From contig CAZXFL010000008.1 of NCBI GenBank assembly GCA_964640385.1, positions 27,959-91,958 of the forward strand: DNA of 64,000 bases. The letters are read 5' to 3'. The notes under the pieces are model-generated. The model saw only the letters and a list, made by a program, of their open reading frames with translations. It ran no database searches and had not been told where the DNA came from. Source of the DNA: JBBDIK01 sp964640385 (GTDB lineage: Bacteria > Actinomycetota > UBA4738 > JBBDHU01). Shown here one piece after another: positions 26,917-35,306 of the stretch. Made by a program: the position numbers and the translations under genes. The stretch's first letter is position 1. Each line of letters begins with the position of its first letter.

Positions 26917-27849
26917 GTGACGACCACCGAACTGATCGAGCAGGTCCTGGTCGGCGACCGGCGTGCGGTGGCGCGTGCGATCTCGATGGTCGAGGACGGA
27001 TCAGAGGAACTGTCCGAACTCTCCGCGGGCCTGTTCCCTCATACCGGGAACGCCCATACCGTGGGACTGACCGGCGCACCCGGGGTCGGGAAGTCGAGTT
27101 TGGCTGAGCAACTCGTCAGAACCGTTCGTGAACACGACCGGACGGTCGCCGTCCTGGCGATCGACCCGACCTCGCCGTTCACCGGTGGCGCGCTCCTGGG
27201 TGACCGCCTCCGCATGCAGACCCACGCGACTGACCCCGGCGTGTTCATCCGCTCGATGGCGACGCGGGGGCACCTCGGTGGGATGTCCCTCGCCGCTCCC
27301 GAGGCGGTACGCATCCTCGATGCTTCGGGCAAAGACCTCGTGGTCGTCGAGACGGTCGGGGTCGGGCAGGTGGAGGTCGATATCGCGACCGCCGCCGACA
27401 CCACGCTCGTCGTGGTCCAGCCGGGGATGGGCGACTCCATCCAGGCCGCGAAGGCGGGGATCCTCGAGATCGCCGACGTTTTCGTCGTGAATAAGGCCGA
27501 CCGGGACGGGCTGAATGAAGCTGTGCGGAACCTGGAGACGATGATCGACATGGGTCCCGAGCGCGAGTGGCGTCCGCCCGTCGTGGCGACTTCAACGGTA
27601 TCGGGGGAGGGGATAGAGGATCTGTGGAACGCCGCCGCGGATCACCTCAAGCACCTGACCGACAGCGGGCTTCTCGGAAAACGCCGGACCGCGCGCCTGC
27701 TCGCCGAGGTGGAGGAGATGGTTTCGCAACGGATGAAGGAACGCGTCACGGCTCTCCTGGAGGAGAACGAGAGCCTCGTCGCCGACCTCATGGCCCGCCG
27801 GATCGACCCGTACGGAGCCGCCGGCATCCTGATGGGCCGTTCCGCCTGA
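26917..27849 (+). CDS. meaB: MeaB/ArgK family GTPase, chaperone of a B12-dependent mutase
   Basis: A 310-residue G3E GTPase. The P-loop GAPGVGKS is at 53-60, switch regions include DPTSPFTGGALLGDR and ETVGVGQVEVD, and the base-specificity motif NKAD is present. MeaB proteins protect and reload methylmalonyl-CoA mutase or its relatives with adenosylcobalamin. No mutase gene is in the window, so the partner is elsewhere. It shows that the cell uses cobalamin, relevant to the corrinoid cluster further on. The start is chosen by the -10 spacing. Confidence 0.9.
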   Translation: MTTTELIEQVLVGDRRAVARAISMVEDGSEELSELSAGLFPHTGNAHTVGLTGAPGVGKSSLAEQLVRTVREHDRTVAVLAIDPTSPFTGGALLGDRLRMQTHATDPGVFIRSMATRGHLGGMSLAAPEAVRILDASGKDLVVVETVGVGQVEVDIATAADTTLVVVQPGMGDSIQAAKAGILEIADVFVVNKADRDGLNEAVRNLETMIDMGPEREWRPPVVATSTVSGEGIEDLWNAAADHLKHLTDSGLLGKRRTARLLAEVEEMVSQRMKERVTALLEENESLVADLMARRIDPYGAAGILMGRSA

Positions 27850-27885
27850 ACCCGCGAGCCCGGGTACAAGCGCATACCCTCTCAA

Positions 27886-27914
27886 TTGCAACAAGTTGCA
27901 TCTGTTAGTAGCAT
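27886..27914 (+). promoter_or_regulatory. Promoter and operator of the nickel/cobalt permease gene
   Basis: The palindrome TGCAAC-AA-GTTGCA (27887-27900) overlaps the -35 TTGCAA (27886-27891); the -10 TAGCAT is at 27909-27914 with a 17-base spacer. A repressor bound here would block RNA polymerase. A sister palindrome stands at the promoter of the Fur-family gene next door. Streptomyces Nur boxes are built from similar TTGCA elements. Confidence 0.65.
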
Positions 27915-27944
27915 CGGACGCCGAGCATCTCGGGGGGACAGGGC

Positions 27945-28847
27945 ATGAGGTTCGTGGCCGCCGCGGCGGAGACCGGATTCGATATCGGATTGGTGATCAC
28001 GGCCTTCTGGTTCGGGTTCCGGCACGGGATCGACTGGGACCACATCGCGGCGATCACCGATATCACCAGCTCCCAGGAGGAACGGCGGGGGTCGATCCTG
28101 TTCGGGACCCTGTACGTGCTCGGTCACGCGTTGGTGGTTCTCATCCTCGGTTCGCTGGCCATCCTGCTCGGGAGCTTCATCCCGGAGGGGTTCGACACCT
28201 TCATGACGAAGGTGGTCGGCGTCACGCTGGTGATCCTCGGCGTCTACGTGTTCTTCGCGCTGATCAAGCACGGGCGGGACTTCCGCCTCCGCAGCCGGTG
28301 GATGCTGCTCTTCGCCGGCGTCCGCAAGGGCACCCGTTGGGCCAAGGCGAAGGTCCGCGCGGGGAGCGGCGGTCCGTCGACGGTCGAACGGGCGACGGAG
28401 ATCGTGGAGGAGGAGCTGGCCGAAGGAGCCGATCCGACCGACCCGTCGCTGTGGCATCACGGTCATCACGGTCGGCCCGGCCACCATCACCACGACGTTC
28501 CGTCACCGGACGATCCGTTCATGAACTACGGGAAGGCGACGGCCTTCGGCGTTGGGATGGTGCACGGGATCGGGGCCGAGACCCCGACGCAGGTCTTGAT
28601 CTTCCTGACGGCCGCGGGGATGGGCGGCAAGGCAGCAGGCATGGCCGTGTTGCTCGTGTTCATCGTGGGTCTGGTCTCGTCGAACACCATCATCACCCTG
28701 GGTTCGGCGTTCGGCTTCCTCAAAGCGTCGAAGAACTGGGCGGTCTACGCGACGGTGGCGGTCATCACGGGATTCCTCAGCCTGGTGATCGGGATCCTGT
28801 TCCTGATCGGACAGGAGTCATTGCTGCCAGCGATGTTCGGTGGCTAG
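27945..28847 (+). CDS. NiCoT-like nickel/cobalt permease
   Basis: A 300-residue membrane protein with six to eight helices. The first-helix signature RHGIDWDHI (26-34) is a variant of the RHAxDADHI metal-binding motif of HoxN/NixA permeases. A cytoplasmic loop at 171-183 is histidine rich (HHGHH...HHHH), and a second signature-like HGIGAETPTQ follows. Transport of Ni2+ or Co2+ is likely, and cobalt would suit the B12-dependent enzymes here. ATG has a GGGGGGACAGGG ribosome site. The end overlaps the convergent regulator gene by four bases. Confidence 0.8.
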   Translation: MRFVAAAAETGFDIGLVITAFWFGFRHGIDWDHIAAITDITSSQEERRGSILFGTLYVLGHALVVLILGSLAILLGSFIPEGFDTFMTKVVGVTLVILGVYVFFALIKHGRDFRLRSRWMLLFAGVRKGTRWAKAKVRAGSGGPSTVERATEIVEEELAEGADPTDPSLWHHGHHGRPGHHHHDVPSPDDPFMNYGKATAFGVGMVHGIGAETPTQVLIFLTAAGMGGKAAGMAVLLVFIVGLVSSNTIITLGSAFGFLKASKNWAVYATVAVITGFLSLVIGILFLIGQESLLPAMFGG

Positions 28848-29269
28848 GCGCTCACCCTCTTGCAGCGCGCACACAGTCCGCTGATCGCGAAGTGAGTCAG
28901 GTCGGGCTCGAAACCGTGGTGCCGCCGGACCAGGCCGGCGAAGGCCTCCGCTTCTTTGACGGACAGCTCGTCGTCCGCGCCGCAGTTAGAGCAGGTGAGG
29001 TGGACATGCTCGGCCTCTTCGGAACGGTGGTACTCGGGACCGGATTCCAGGTGCGCGTGCGAGATGAGGCCGATCTCCTCAAGGGTCGTGAGCGTGCGGT
29101 AGACGGTCGAGGCGTTCACCCCCGGCATCTGGCTCTGGACCTGGCGGGTGATCGCCGCGGGGTTGATGTGGCCTTTCGAACGCATGATCTCGGTCACGAT
29201 CGCGCGGCGTTGGGGGGTCATGCGAAGTCCGCGCTCGCGCAGCCGGTCGAGGATGTCGGTGTCGGCCAT
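28844..29269 (-). CDS. Fur-family metalloregulator, probably nickel responsive
   Basis: A 141-residue regulator. An N-terminal winged helix (RMTPQRRAIVTEIMR, NASTVYRTLTTLEEIGL) is followed by a dimerisation and metal domain with EHVHLTC, CSNC (93-96) and CARC (133-136), a structural zinc site. Pairing with a nickel/cobalt permease gene and the shared palindrome suggest a Nur-type role; Fur, Zur or PerR cannot be excluded from sequence. The ATG at 29269 is eight bases after the -10 TACACT, so it is probably leaderless; an upstream in-frame start would lie in the promoter. Confidence 0.82.
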   Translation of the reverse strand: MADTDILDRLRERGLRMTPQRRAIVTEIMRSKGHINPAAITRQVQSQMPGVNASTVYRTLTTLEEIGLISHAHLESGPEYHRSEEAEHVHLTCSNCGADDELSVKEAEAFAGLVRRHHGFEPDLTHFAISGLCARCKRVSA

Positions 29270-29277
29270 GGCCAGGG

Positions 29278-29302
29278 AGTGTAGCATCTGCAAGTTCTTG
29301 CA
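29278..29302 (-). promoter_or_regulatory. Promoter and operator of the Fur-family gene
   Basis: The perfect palindrome TGCAAG-TT-CTTGCA (29289-29302) sits just upstream of the -10 TACACT (29283-29278 on the minus strand). It matches the permease operator except for one symmetric base pair and the central pair. Autorepression is the simple reading. Confidence 0.6.
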
Positions 29303-29382
29303 TCAGCGACATGAAGCCGGGCGCCCCGTCTGGAAAGATTGCAGGGCGCGCTCACGGAGCAAGCGCAGTCGAGGAGGACCCG

Positions 29383-30162
29383 ATGGGAGAGTTCGTCCGT
29401 CTCGAGGTTGAGCATGGCGTTGGGACGATCCGGCTCGATCGACCGAAGCTGAACGCGATCAGCGGCCAGGTCGCCGAGGAGTTGGCCGAGGTCGCCCGAG
29501 AGGCCGGCGGACGCGACGACGTCCGTGCGGTCGTCATCTGGGGCGGGCCGCGGATCTTCGCTGCCGGGGCCGACGTGTCGGAGATGGTGGATCGCACGCC
29601 GGACGACGTGTGGCCGCACATCGTCAAGCTACAGACGGCCCTGGACATCGTCGAGGACCTCCCGAAGGTCACGATCGCCGCGGTCAACGGCTACGCGCTC
29701 GGCGGCGGCTACGAGCTGGCCCTGGCGGCCGACCTCCGGTACGCGGCCGATAACGCCAAGGTCGGGCTCCCGGAGATCCAACTGGGGATCATCCCCGGGG
29801 CCGGGGGAACCCAGCGACTCCCGCTGCTGATAGGCGTTTCGCGGGCCAAGGACATCATCTTCAGCGGGCGCCAGGTCAAGGCCGATGAGGCTCTGAAGCT
29901 GGGTATGGTCGACCGGGTGCTCCCCGTCAAGGAGGTCTACGAGCAGGCGGTCGAGGACGCCCGCCGGTTCGCCAGGGGCCCCACGATGGCCCTGGCCGCC
30001 GCGAAGCGCTCGATCGCTGAGGGCCTGCACACGACTCGCCGCGAGGGCCAGGAAGTCGAGCGCCAGAATTTCGTCGCGCTGTTCGGCACCAAGGACCAGA
30101 AGACGGGGATGCGGTCCCTCCTGGAGAAGGGCCCCGGCAAGGCGGTCTTCGAGGGCCGCTAG
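29383..30162 (+). CDS. Enoyl-CoA hydratase/isomerase family protein
   Basis: A 259-residue crotonase. The oxyanion-hole segments are FAAGADVSEM and NGYALGGGYELALAADL, and both catalytic glutamates of true hydratases are present (Glu111 and Glu131, the latter in LPEIQLGIIPGAGGTQRL). Trans-2-enoyl-CoA hydration in fatty-acid or amino-acid breakdown is likely. GAGGAGGA lies six bases before the ATG; the upstream open frame has no similarity. The downstream GNAT gene begins at its stop codon. Confidence 0.9.
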   Translation: MGEFVRLEVEHGVGTIRLDRPKLNAISGQVAEELAEVAREAGGRDDVRAVVIWGGPRIFAAGADVSEMVDRTPDDVWPHIVKLQTALDIVEDLPKVTIAAVNGYALGGGYELALAADLRYAADNAKVGLPEIQLGIIPGAGGTQRLPLLIGVSRAKDIIFSGRQVKADEALKLGMVDRVLPVKEVYEQAVEDARRFARGPTMALAAAKRSIAEGLHTTRREGQEVERQNFVALFGTKDQKTGMRSLLEKGPGKAVFEGR

Positions 30163-30639
30163 TGCGCATCCGGGAATCGATCGCCGAGGATCTGGAGCGG
30201 CTCGAAACGCTCGCTGAGGGAGCTCGCCGATCTGCAGGCGCCCTGGCGCTTGTTCGAGCCGCGTGACGGATCCCTCCGCGACATCTTGCGCACCTGGAGT
30301 TCGGCGGCGGCCGGGGAGCACGCCGGTGCGCGCCTCTTCGTGGCCGACGACGGTGGTGCGCTGCTGGGTGTGGCCTTCGCGGAGGTGGGCGTGGGGTCCG
30401 AACTCTCCAACGTTCCGGCGGTGGAGATCTCTGGGATCATCGTGACCGCGGAGGCCCGTGGGAAAGGGATCGGAAAGGCTCTGGTAAGGGCCGCTGCCGG
30501 GTACGCGAGAGAATGTGGTGTCGGATGGCTGACACTGAAGTCCTTCGCGGACGACGCAGACGCGGTCACATTCTGGGAAGGCCTCGGATTCTCCCCGCGG
30601 ATCGTCCAGTTCGTGGCTCCGGCCGAAGACGTGCTCTGA
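30162..30639 (+). pseudogene. GNAT acetyltransferase with an apparent +1 frameshift
   Basis: GTG at 30162 opens a GNAT-like N-terminus (RIRESIAEDLERLETLAE) that leaves frame at the GGG at 30218-30220. Removing one G joins it smoothly to ELADLQAPWRLFEPRDG and the rest of the fold in the other frame. The acetyl-CoA motif ARGKGIGKAL and the terminal FWEGLGF are intact. Either a real frameshift mutation, a sequencing error in a G run, or a protein restarted at TTG 30250. The substrate is unknown. Confidence 0.6.
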
Positions 30640-30799
30640 CCTGGGGAAACGGCCTCCCTCCGCGCCCCCTTCCCTGCATGAACGTGCGCCGCCTGCATAG
30701 GTTTCCATCTCTGCCTGGGAACGAACCGGACGCCTCCGGTGTTCGAAGAGTGTGAAGAAGCACTCCGCGGGGCTCAGGAGTCGCGCGGGGGAGCCGATA

Positions 30800-30812
30800 C
30801 CTCTCGAAGAGG
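30800..30812 (+). promoter_or_regulatory. Hairpin over the ribosome site of the small zinc protein gene
   Basis: CCTCT (30800-30804) can pair with AGAGG (30808-30812), which is part of the GAAGAGGAGAG ribosome site of the gene at 30821. The stem is short; it could lower translation until melted. A separate six-base stem ACCGGA/TCCGGT lies at 30725-30740. Confidence 0.3.
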
Positions 30813-30820
30813 AGAGAACG

Positions 30821-31021
30821 ATGGCAGAATCGGTCTACCGAGGCGTGCACGTCCGGTCGCTCCCGCGGCCCAACCGCACGTACACCGATGATCGGGTCTG
30901 CGCGGCACCAGGCTGCGGAACCCGCCTGTCGATGTACAACCGTTGGGATTTCTGCTGGCAGCACGAACCTGTGCACAGCTACACACCGCGCGGCAAGCGC
31001 AAGAAGCGCGAAGCCGCGTAA
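30821..31021 (+). CDS. Small CxxxxC...CxxH zinc-binding protein
   Basis: A 66-residue basic protein. The pattern C-x4-C-x13-C-x2-H spans CAAPGCGTRLSMYNRW and DFCWQH and suggests one zinc knuckle. The LSxYNxxxxC segment recurs in small actinobacterial proteins of unknown function. The tail is Lys/Arg rich (RGKRKKREAA), fitting nucleic-acid binding. A strong ribosome site fixes the ATG. It converges on the minus-strand methyltransferase cluster. Confidence 0.65.
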   Translation: MAESVYRGVHVRSLPRPNRTYTDDRVCAAPGCGTRLSMYNRWDFCWQHEPVHSYTPRGKRKKREAA

Positions 31022-31088
31022 CAGGGCTCACTTCCCTGGGCGCCGGGGCCGGCAGAGCTGGTCTCGGCGCTGAGGCTGGGCGGCGGCG

Positions 31089-31322
31089 CTACTCCCCGCC
31101 GACGAGGTCGCGAGCGAGCGCCTGGGCTTCGTCGAGGCGTTCCCGGTCGACGAACAGGTGGACCTGGCCCATCTCCCAGATCTGGCTGATGAACCCCGGC
31201 TGTTTGTACCACCAGGAGATCCCGGCCTCCTCGAGCTTGCCGGCGATCGCATCGGCATGTTCGTGTGTGAACGCGCCGAGGTGGATCGTCGAGACGTTGG
31301 GATCGGCCGGGAACGAGCTCAC
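31089..31322 (-). CDS. Small conserved-looking protein at the end of the methyltransferase cluster
   Basis: A 77-residue soluble protein with an alternating strand-helix pattern (TIHLGAFTHEHADAIAGKLE, then VHLFVDRERLDEAQALARDL). It resembles the short DUF2007-like signal-transducing domain, but weakly. GTG at 31322 lies 12 bases after the MttB homologue stop on the same strand, so it is co-transcribed; its role in the cluster is unknown. Confidence 0.5.
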   Translation of the reverse strand: MSSFPADPNVSTIHLGAFTHEHADAIAGKLEEAGISWWYKQPGFISQIWEMGQVHLFVDRERLDEAQALARDLVGGE

Positions 31323-31334
31323 GCGGACATCATG

Positions 31335-32783
31335 TCACTCGTCTTCGTCGACCGTCTCTTCCTTGCGCTTGGCGATGAACGCGCGGAGCTCCTCGTCGAC
31401 GGCTTCGTCGATGCCGGGGTCCTCGTAGGAATCCATGATCTGCTTCCACATCGCGTTCGCGCGTTGGTCGAGCCCCTCTTCGCCCATAGCCTTCCACGTG
31501 TTGAAGTCCGGCGTGGTGAACAGGGGGCTCATGTAGAGCCATTCGCGGAAATGACTCATCGTGTGCGCGGACTCCAGGTACATCCCGGCCGGGCCCATGT
31601 GTTCGATCGCCTCGAGCGCGAGCTCTTCGTCGCTGAACCCGATACCTTCCTTCGTCTTCATGAACTCCCGGCACATCTCCACATCCAGCGCGAACTTCTC
31701 GAACGACGCCGTCAGGCCGCCCTCGAGCCAGCCGGCGGCGTGCAGGACGAAGTCGCTCGCCGCCAGGAACGTCGCCCACAGGGAGTTCGCGCTCTCGGAC
31801 GCGGCTTGGCCGTCGACGGCGTTCCCCGACGCGAGCGCGCCGCCGCCGCGGTAGGGGAGCCCATAGCGCCGCGAGAGCTGCGCGCCGGCCAGCGTTCCCA
31901 GGACGCCCTGCGGGAGGCCGAACGCCGGTGCGCCCGTCCGCATGTCCAGCGGCGTGAAGAACGACCCGTACATGCACGGAGTGCCCGCCCGGACGGCCTG
32001 AGCCATCGCCGTCCCCGAGAGCGCCTCGGCGACCTGGATCGAGAGCGAGCCCGAGATCGAGACCGGCGCGGTTGCCCCGGCCAACAGGAACGGCGTGACG
32101 ATCAGGCCCTGGTTCGCCTCGGCCGTCGCGATCAGGGCGTCGGACATCCGCTCGTCCCAGACCAGCGGGCTGATCGGGTTGATCACGACCATCGTGCCGG
32201 CGACCTCCTCGATCGCGTCCCGGCCGCCGCAGGCGATCGCGGCCAACTCGATGCTGTCGCGGACCTTGTACCCGGTGCCGCCGTAGGCGACGTAGGGCTT
32301 ATCCGAATGCCGCAGGATCGAGTAGTCCATGTCCATGTGCCGGGTCATGACCGGCAGGTCTTGCGCCTCCACCGTGGCGCTCTGCAGGCACGTGATGACG
32401 TCGGTCGCGTGCGCGAGCTTGATCAACTCGTCGTGGTCGGCGATCGTGCCGCTGCGCCGGCCACGGTCCAGGTCCGAGACGAACGGTGAGCCGCCAACCG
32501 GGAGGAGCACTAGGCTGCCGTCCCCGACGGTGATCTCGTTCTCGGGGTTGCGGGGACGCACCCGCACCGTGGACGGCGCCTTCGCCACCATCTCCATCAG
32601 CCACTCGCGGTCGAAGCGCACGCGGGTGCCCTCGACCTTGTTGCCCTCCTTGCCGAGGAGCTCGAGTGCCGGGTCCCACAGGATGTCCATCCCGACGTCC
32701 TCGAGGATCGTCATCGCTTGCTCATGGATCGTGTCGAGCTGGTCTTCGGTTAGGACCTTCGGCGCTTCCTCAGGCGTGAACAT
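31335..32783 (-). CDS. Pyrrolysine-free MttB-family methyltransferase
   Basis: A 482-residue MttB/COG5598 homologue, predicted to take a methyl group from a quaternary or tertiary amine and give it to the Co(I) corrinoid protein. The frame has no internal amber codon, so it is of the non-pyrrolysine type, which includes glycine betaine, proline betaine and carnitine methyltransferases. The barrel-like run GTGYKVRDSIELAAIACGG, SPLVWDERMSDALI and GSLSIQVAEALSGTAMAQAV is readable. The ATG at 32783 has a GGAGGAGG site eight bases upstream and lies 14 bases inside the DUF1638 gene. The substrate cannot be named from sequence. Confidence 0.85.
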   Translation of the reverse strand: MFTPEEAPKVLTEDQLDTIHEQAMTILEDVGMDILWDPALELLGKEGNKVEGTRVRFDREWLMEMVAKAPSTVRVRPRNPENEITVGDGSLVLLPVGGSPFVSDLDRGRRSGTIADHDELIKLAHATDVITCLQSATVEAQDLPVMTRHMDMDYSILRHSDKPYVAYGGTGYKVRDSIELAAIACGGRDAIEEVAGTMVVINPISPLVWDERMSDALIATAEANQGLIVTPFLLAGATAPVSISGSLSIQVAEALSGTAMAQAVRAGTPCMYGSFFTPLDMRTGAPAFGLPQGVLGTLAGAQLSRRYGLPYRGGGALASGNAVDGQAASESANSLWATFLAASDFVLHAAGWLEGGLTASFEKFALDVEMCREFMKTKEGIGFSDEELALEAIEHMGPAGMYLESAHTMSHFREWLYMSPLFTTPDFNTWKAMGEEGLDQRANAMWKQIMDSYEDPGIDEAVDEELRAFIAKRKEETVDEDE

Positions 32784-33444
32784 CGGCGTCCTCCTCCACG
32801 AGGGGTGCGAGTAGCGCTTCCAGGGGGGTGACCCCGGTGTCCTTGATCTCGATCGGCAGACCCAGGTACGCAGCGATCGCACGTGCCGTGGCCTCGAGTT
32901 CCGCCTCGGGCTCGGCGCTTTGGCGCAGGTAGAGCACGTCCGTCAGGCTCCCGAAGTACACGTCCTTGAGTTGCGGGTAGCGGTCGAGGCCCAGTCCCTT
33001 GATCACTGCCAGGTCCCAGTTTCGGATCAGCCAGTCGGTGAGGAAGTAGGTGCCGGTCCGGTTATCGACGATGTCCTGCGGGTCCTCCTGCAGGAACCAC
33101 TGGTAGCAGTGGACGCCGGCGGGGCGAGCGGCCGGGTACTTGGCGATGGCCTTGTCGAGCGCGCCGCCGGTCCCGCAGTCCCCGTAGACGATCACGACCC
33201 GGTCGTAACGCTGCGTCAGGTCGGCCAGCTTGCGGTCGACGTCGCGGGCGATCTTCGGCGGGTCCAGGTGGTGCAGGGCCGAGACCCCGTGGATGTCGAT
33301 GTCCCAGCCGCGCCGCTCGACGACCTCCAGAACCTCTCGGGACAGGGCGCCACACGTCAGCAAACTGACCGTGGGTCGGTTCTCAGGGCGGGCATCTCCG
33401 GCTGCGGTGCGATCGTCCCCGGCGGCCCGCGTGTCGGTGGTCAT
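32770..33444 (-). CDS. DUF1638 family protein
   Basis: A 224-residue protein. The conserved-looking residues Cys31-Gly (LLTCGALS), His58-His59, Cys90 in GDCGTGGALD and His112-Cys113 could bind a metal or a cofactor. DUF1638 genes are often next to MttB-type methyltransferases and corrinoid proteins in other bacteria and archaea, so it belongs to this system, but its function is not established. The first 22 residues are hydrophilic and variable. Start overlaps the activase stop (ATGA). Confidence 0.75.
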   Translation of the reverse strand: MTTDTRAAGDDRTAAGDARPENRPTVSLLTCGALSREVLEVVERRGWDIDIHGVSALHHLDPPKIARDVDRKLADLTQRYDRVVIVYGDCGTGGALDKAIAKYPAARPAGVHCYQWFLQEDPQDIVDNRTGTYFLTDWLIRNWDLAVIKGLGLDRYPQLKDVYFGSLTDVLYLRQSAEPEAELEATARAIAAYLGLPIEIKDTGVTPLEALLAPLVEEDADVHA

Positions 33445-35282
33445 GGGCTCGCGACCGCCTCGAGCTCGGGGAAGCCGAGGTTCTGGATGAAGCGGTCGTT
33501 GAAGTCCTCGACGCCGGACAGTTCCAGGTACTCGATCCACGTCGGCAGTTCGAACGCCACCTCGCGTTCGCGGAACGACATCAGCGCCATCTTCGCACCC
33601 TCGCTGGCGGCGTTGCCGATGGCCTTGATCTTCTCGACCGGTACGGGCGGAACCAGGCCGATGACCTTCGCGCTCTCTGGGTTGATGTAGCTGCCGAACG
33701 AGCCGGCCAGACACACTTCGTCGAGGTCGTCCGCGGTCCAGCCGATCTGGCGCATCGCGGTTTCGACCCCCGTGGCGATGGCGCCCTTGGCGAACTGCAT
33801 CTCGCGGATATCCTTCTGCGTGAGCAGCACGTTCTCGGCGAACCGGAACGCCTTGATGCCCTCGTACTCAGTGATCCGGTCCGCCAGGGGGTGGTCCTCC
33901 AGCTCCTCCGGGCTCTTGAAGGCCCCGGTGCCATCGATGATACCGGCCAGCCGCAGCTGCGCGACGCCGTCGATCAGTCCCGAGCCGCACAAGCCCTTGG
34001 CTTCCAGGTCGTTGCCGCCGATGATCTGGAGTTCGACGTCCTCGCCGAGCGTGATGCCCTCGATCGCGCCGTCCGTCGCACGCATCCCGTGCAGGATCTC
34101 GGCGCCTTCGAAAGCGGGGCCCGCCGGCGCGGCGGTCCCGATGATGCGGTCGGCAGAGCCGATGATGATCTCACCGTTGGTCCCCACGTCGACGATGAGG
34201 CGCTTGGTGTCCTCGCGCGCGAGTCCGGTCGCGACCACGTCGCCGACGAGGTCGGCACCGACGTAGGCGCCGAGCGAGGGGAACAGCTGCACGCGGCCCT
34301 GGGGATGGATGTTGACCCCGACGTCCGTCGCCCGCAGGTTCAGCGGCTCGAGGAACGTGGACGTGAACGGGGAGACGGCGATCGAATCCGGCCGGACCCC
34401 GAGGAACAGGTGCAGCATCGTGGCGTTGCCGACGACGACCATCTCGTAGGTACGCTGGCGCGGGACCCCGGCCTCGGTGAAGACCTGTTCGAGAAGATCG
34501 TTGATGGTGTCGACCACCGCCTCGCGGAGCTGTTCGACCTGCTCATCGCCCTTCATGGCGTGGGCCATGCGCGCGATCACGTCGCCGCCGAACGAGGTCT
34601 GGCGATTGATCGAGGAGGCGACCGCGACCGCACCGCCGCTCCGGAGGTCGATCAGGGTGGCCACGTCGGTGGTGGTCCCGATGTCCAAGGCGACGCCGTA
34701 CATCTCGGCGGTCGTGTCTCCCGCCTCCACGGCGATGAAGTGGTCCTGGACGGTCACCGCGGTGATCTGCTCGATCTCCTCCTCGGCGAGCTGGGTCATC
34801 AGGTTCGAGAGCGGCCCGTAGACGGCCGGGTCGACCTTCGCCTCCCAACCCTCCTGCTCGAGGAAGTCGAGGACCCGGCGCACGTGGCTGCGCGCGTCCT
34901 CGAGGGTGGGTGGCGTCATGTCGACGACGCCCTTCCAGACGTTTGGCTCGAGCAACACGAAGCGGTTGACGCCCATCGTGGCGGCCTTCGGGTTGGAGAT
35001 CAGGCGCGGTACGTCACAGAGCGCGTCGCCGTTGATGACGGCCTGGCAGGAGATCCGCCAGCCTTCGTCGACCTGCGCCTCGGTCAGATGGCGGGTGTCG
35101 GCCGGGGTCGGCGCGAAGTCACCCTCGAGGACCTGGACGCTGCACTTGCCGCAGGTGCCGCGCCCGCCGCAGCTGGATTCGATCGGCAGGCCGGCCCAGT
35201 GGGCGGCGTTGAAGACCGTCGTGCCCTCGGGCACATGCGCGACCTTGCCGCTCGGCTGGTAGGTGACCTCGACCTTCTTCAC
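33441..35282 (-). CDS. RACo/RamA-type reductive activator of corrinoid proteins
   Basis: A 613-residue activase. An N-terminal [2Fe-2S] ferredoxin domain (Cys38, Cys44, Cys47, Cys79) is followed by linker and middle regions and a large ASKHA-type ATPase domain from about residue 195 (YGVALDIGTTTDVATL, IVDVGTNGEI, LAGSFGSYI). Such proteins use ATP to reduce accidentally oxidised Co(II) corrinoid back to Co(I). The plant-type ferredoxin marks the RACo class, unlike the 4Fe-4S ferredoxin of methanogen RamA. It lies 24 bases after the methyltransferase gene. Confidence 0.88.
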   Translation of the reverse strand: MKKVEVTYQPSGKVAHVPEGTTVFNAAHWAGLPIESSCGGRGTCGKCSVQVLEGDFAPTPADTRHLTEAQVDEGWRISCQAVINGDALCDVPRLISNPKAATMGVNRFVLLEPNVWKGVVDMTPPTLEDARSHVRRVLDFLEQEGWEAKVDPAVYGPLSNLMTQLAEEEIEQITAVTVQDHFIAVEAGDTTAEMYGVALDIGTTTDVATLIDLRSGGAVAVASSINRQTSFGGDVIARMAHAMKGDEQVEQLREAVVDTINDLLEQVFTEAGVPRQRTYEMVVVGNATMLHLFLGVRPDSIAVSPFTSTFLEPLNLRATDVGVNIHPQGRVQLFPSLGAYVGADLVGDVVATGLAREDTKRLIVDVGTNGEIIIGSADRIIGTAAPAGPAFEGAEILHGMRATDGAIEGITLGEDVELQIIGGNDLEAKGLCGSGLIDGVAQLRLAGIIDGTGAFKSPEELEDHPLADRITEYEGIKAFRFAENVLLTQKDIREMQFAKGAIATGVETAMRQIGWTADDLDEVCLAGSFGSYINPESAKVIGLVPPVPVEKIKAIGNAASEGAKMALMSFREREVAFELPTWIEYLELSGVEDFNDRFIQNLGFPELEAVASP

Positions 35283-35306
35283 TGCGTGCCTCTCTCCGGA
35301 CCTTCG

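Noticed and set aside
31335..32783. Pyrrolysine at an in-frame amber codon of the MttB homologue.
   Set aside because: The frame is free of TAG through its full length of 482 codons, and no pyl genes are in the window.
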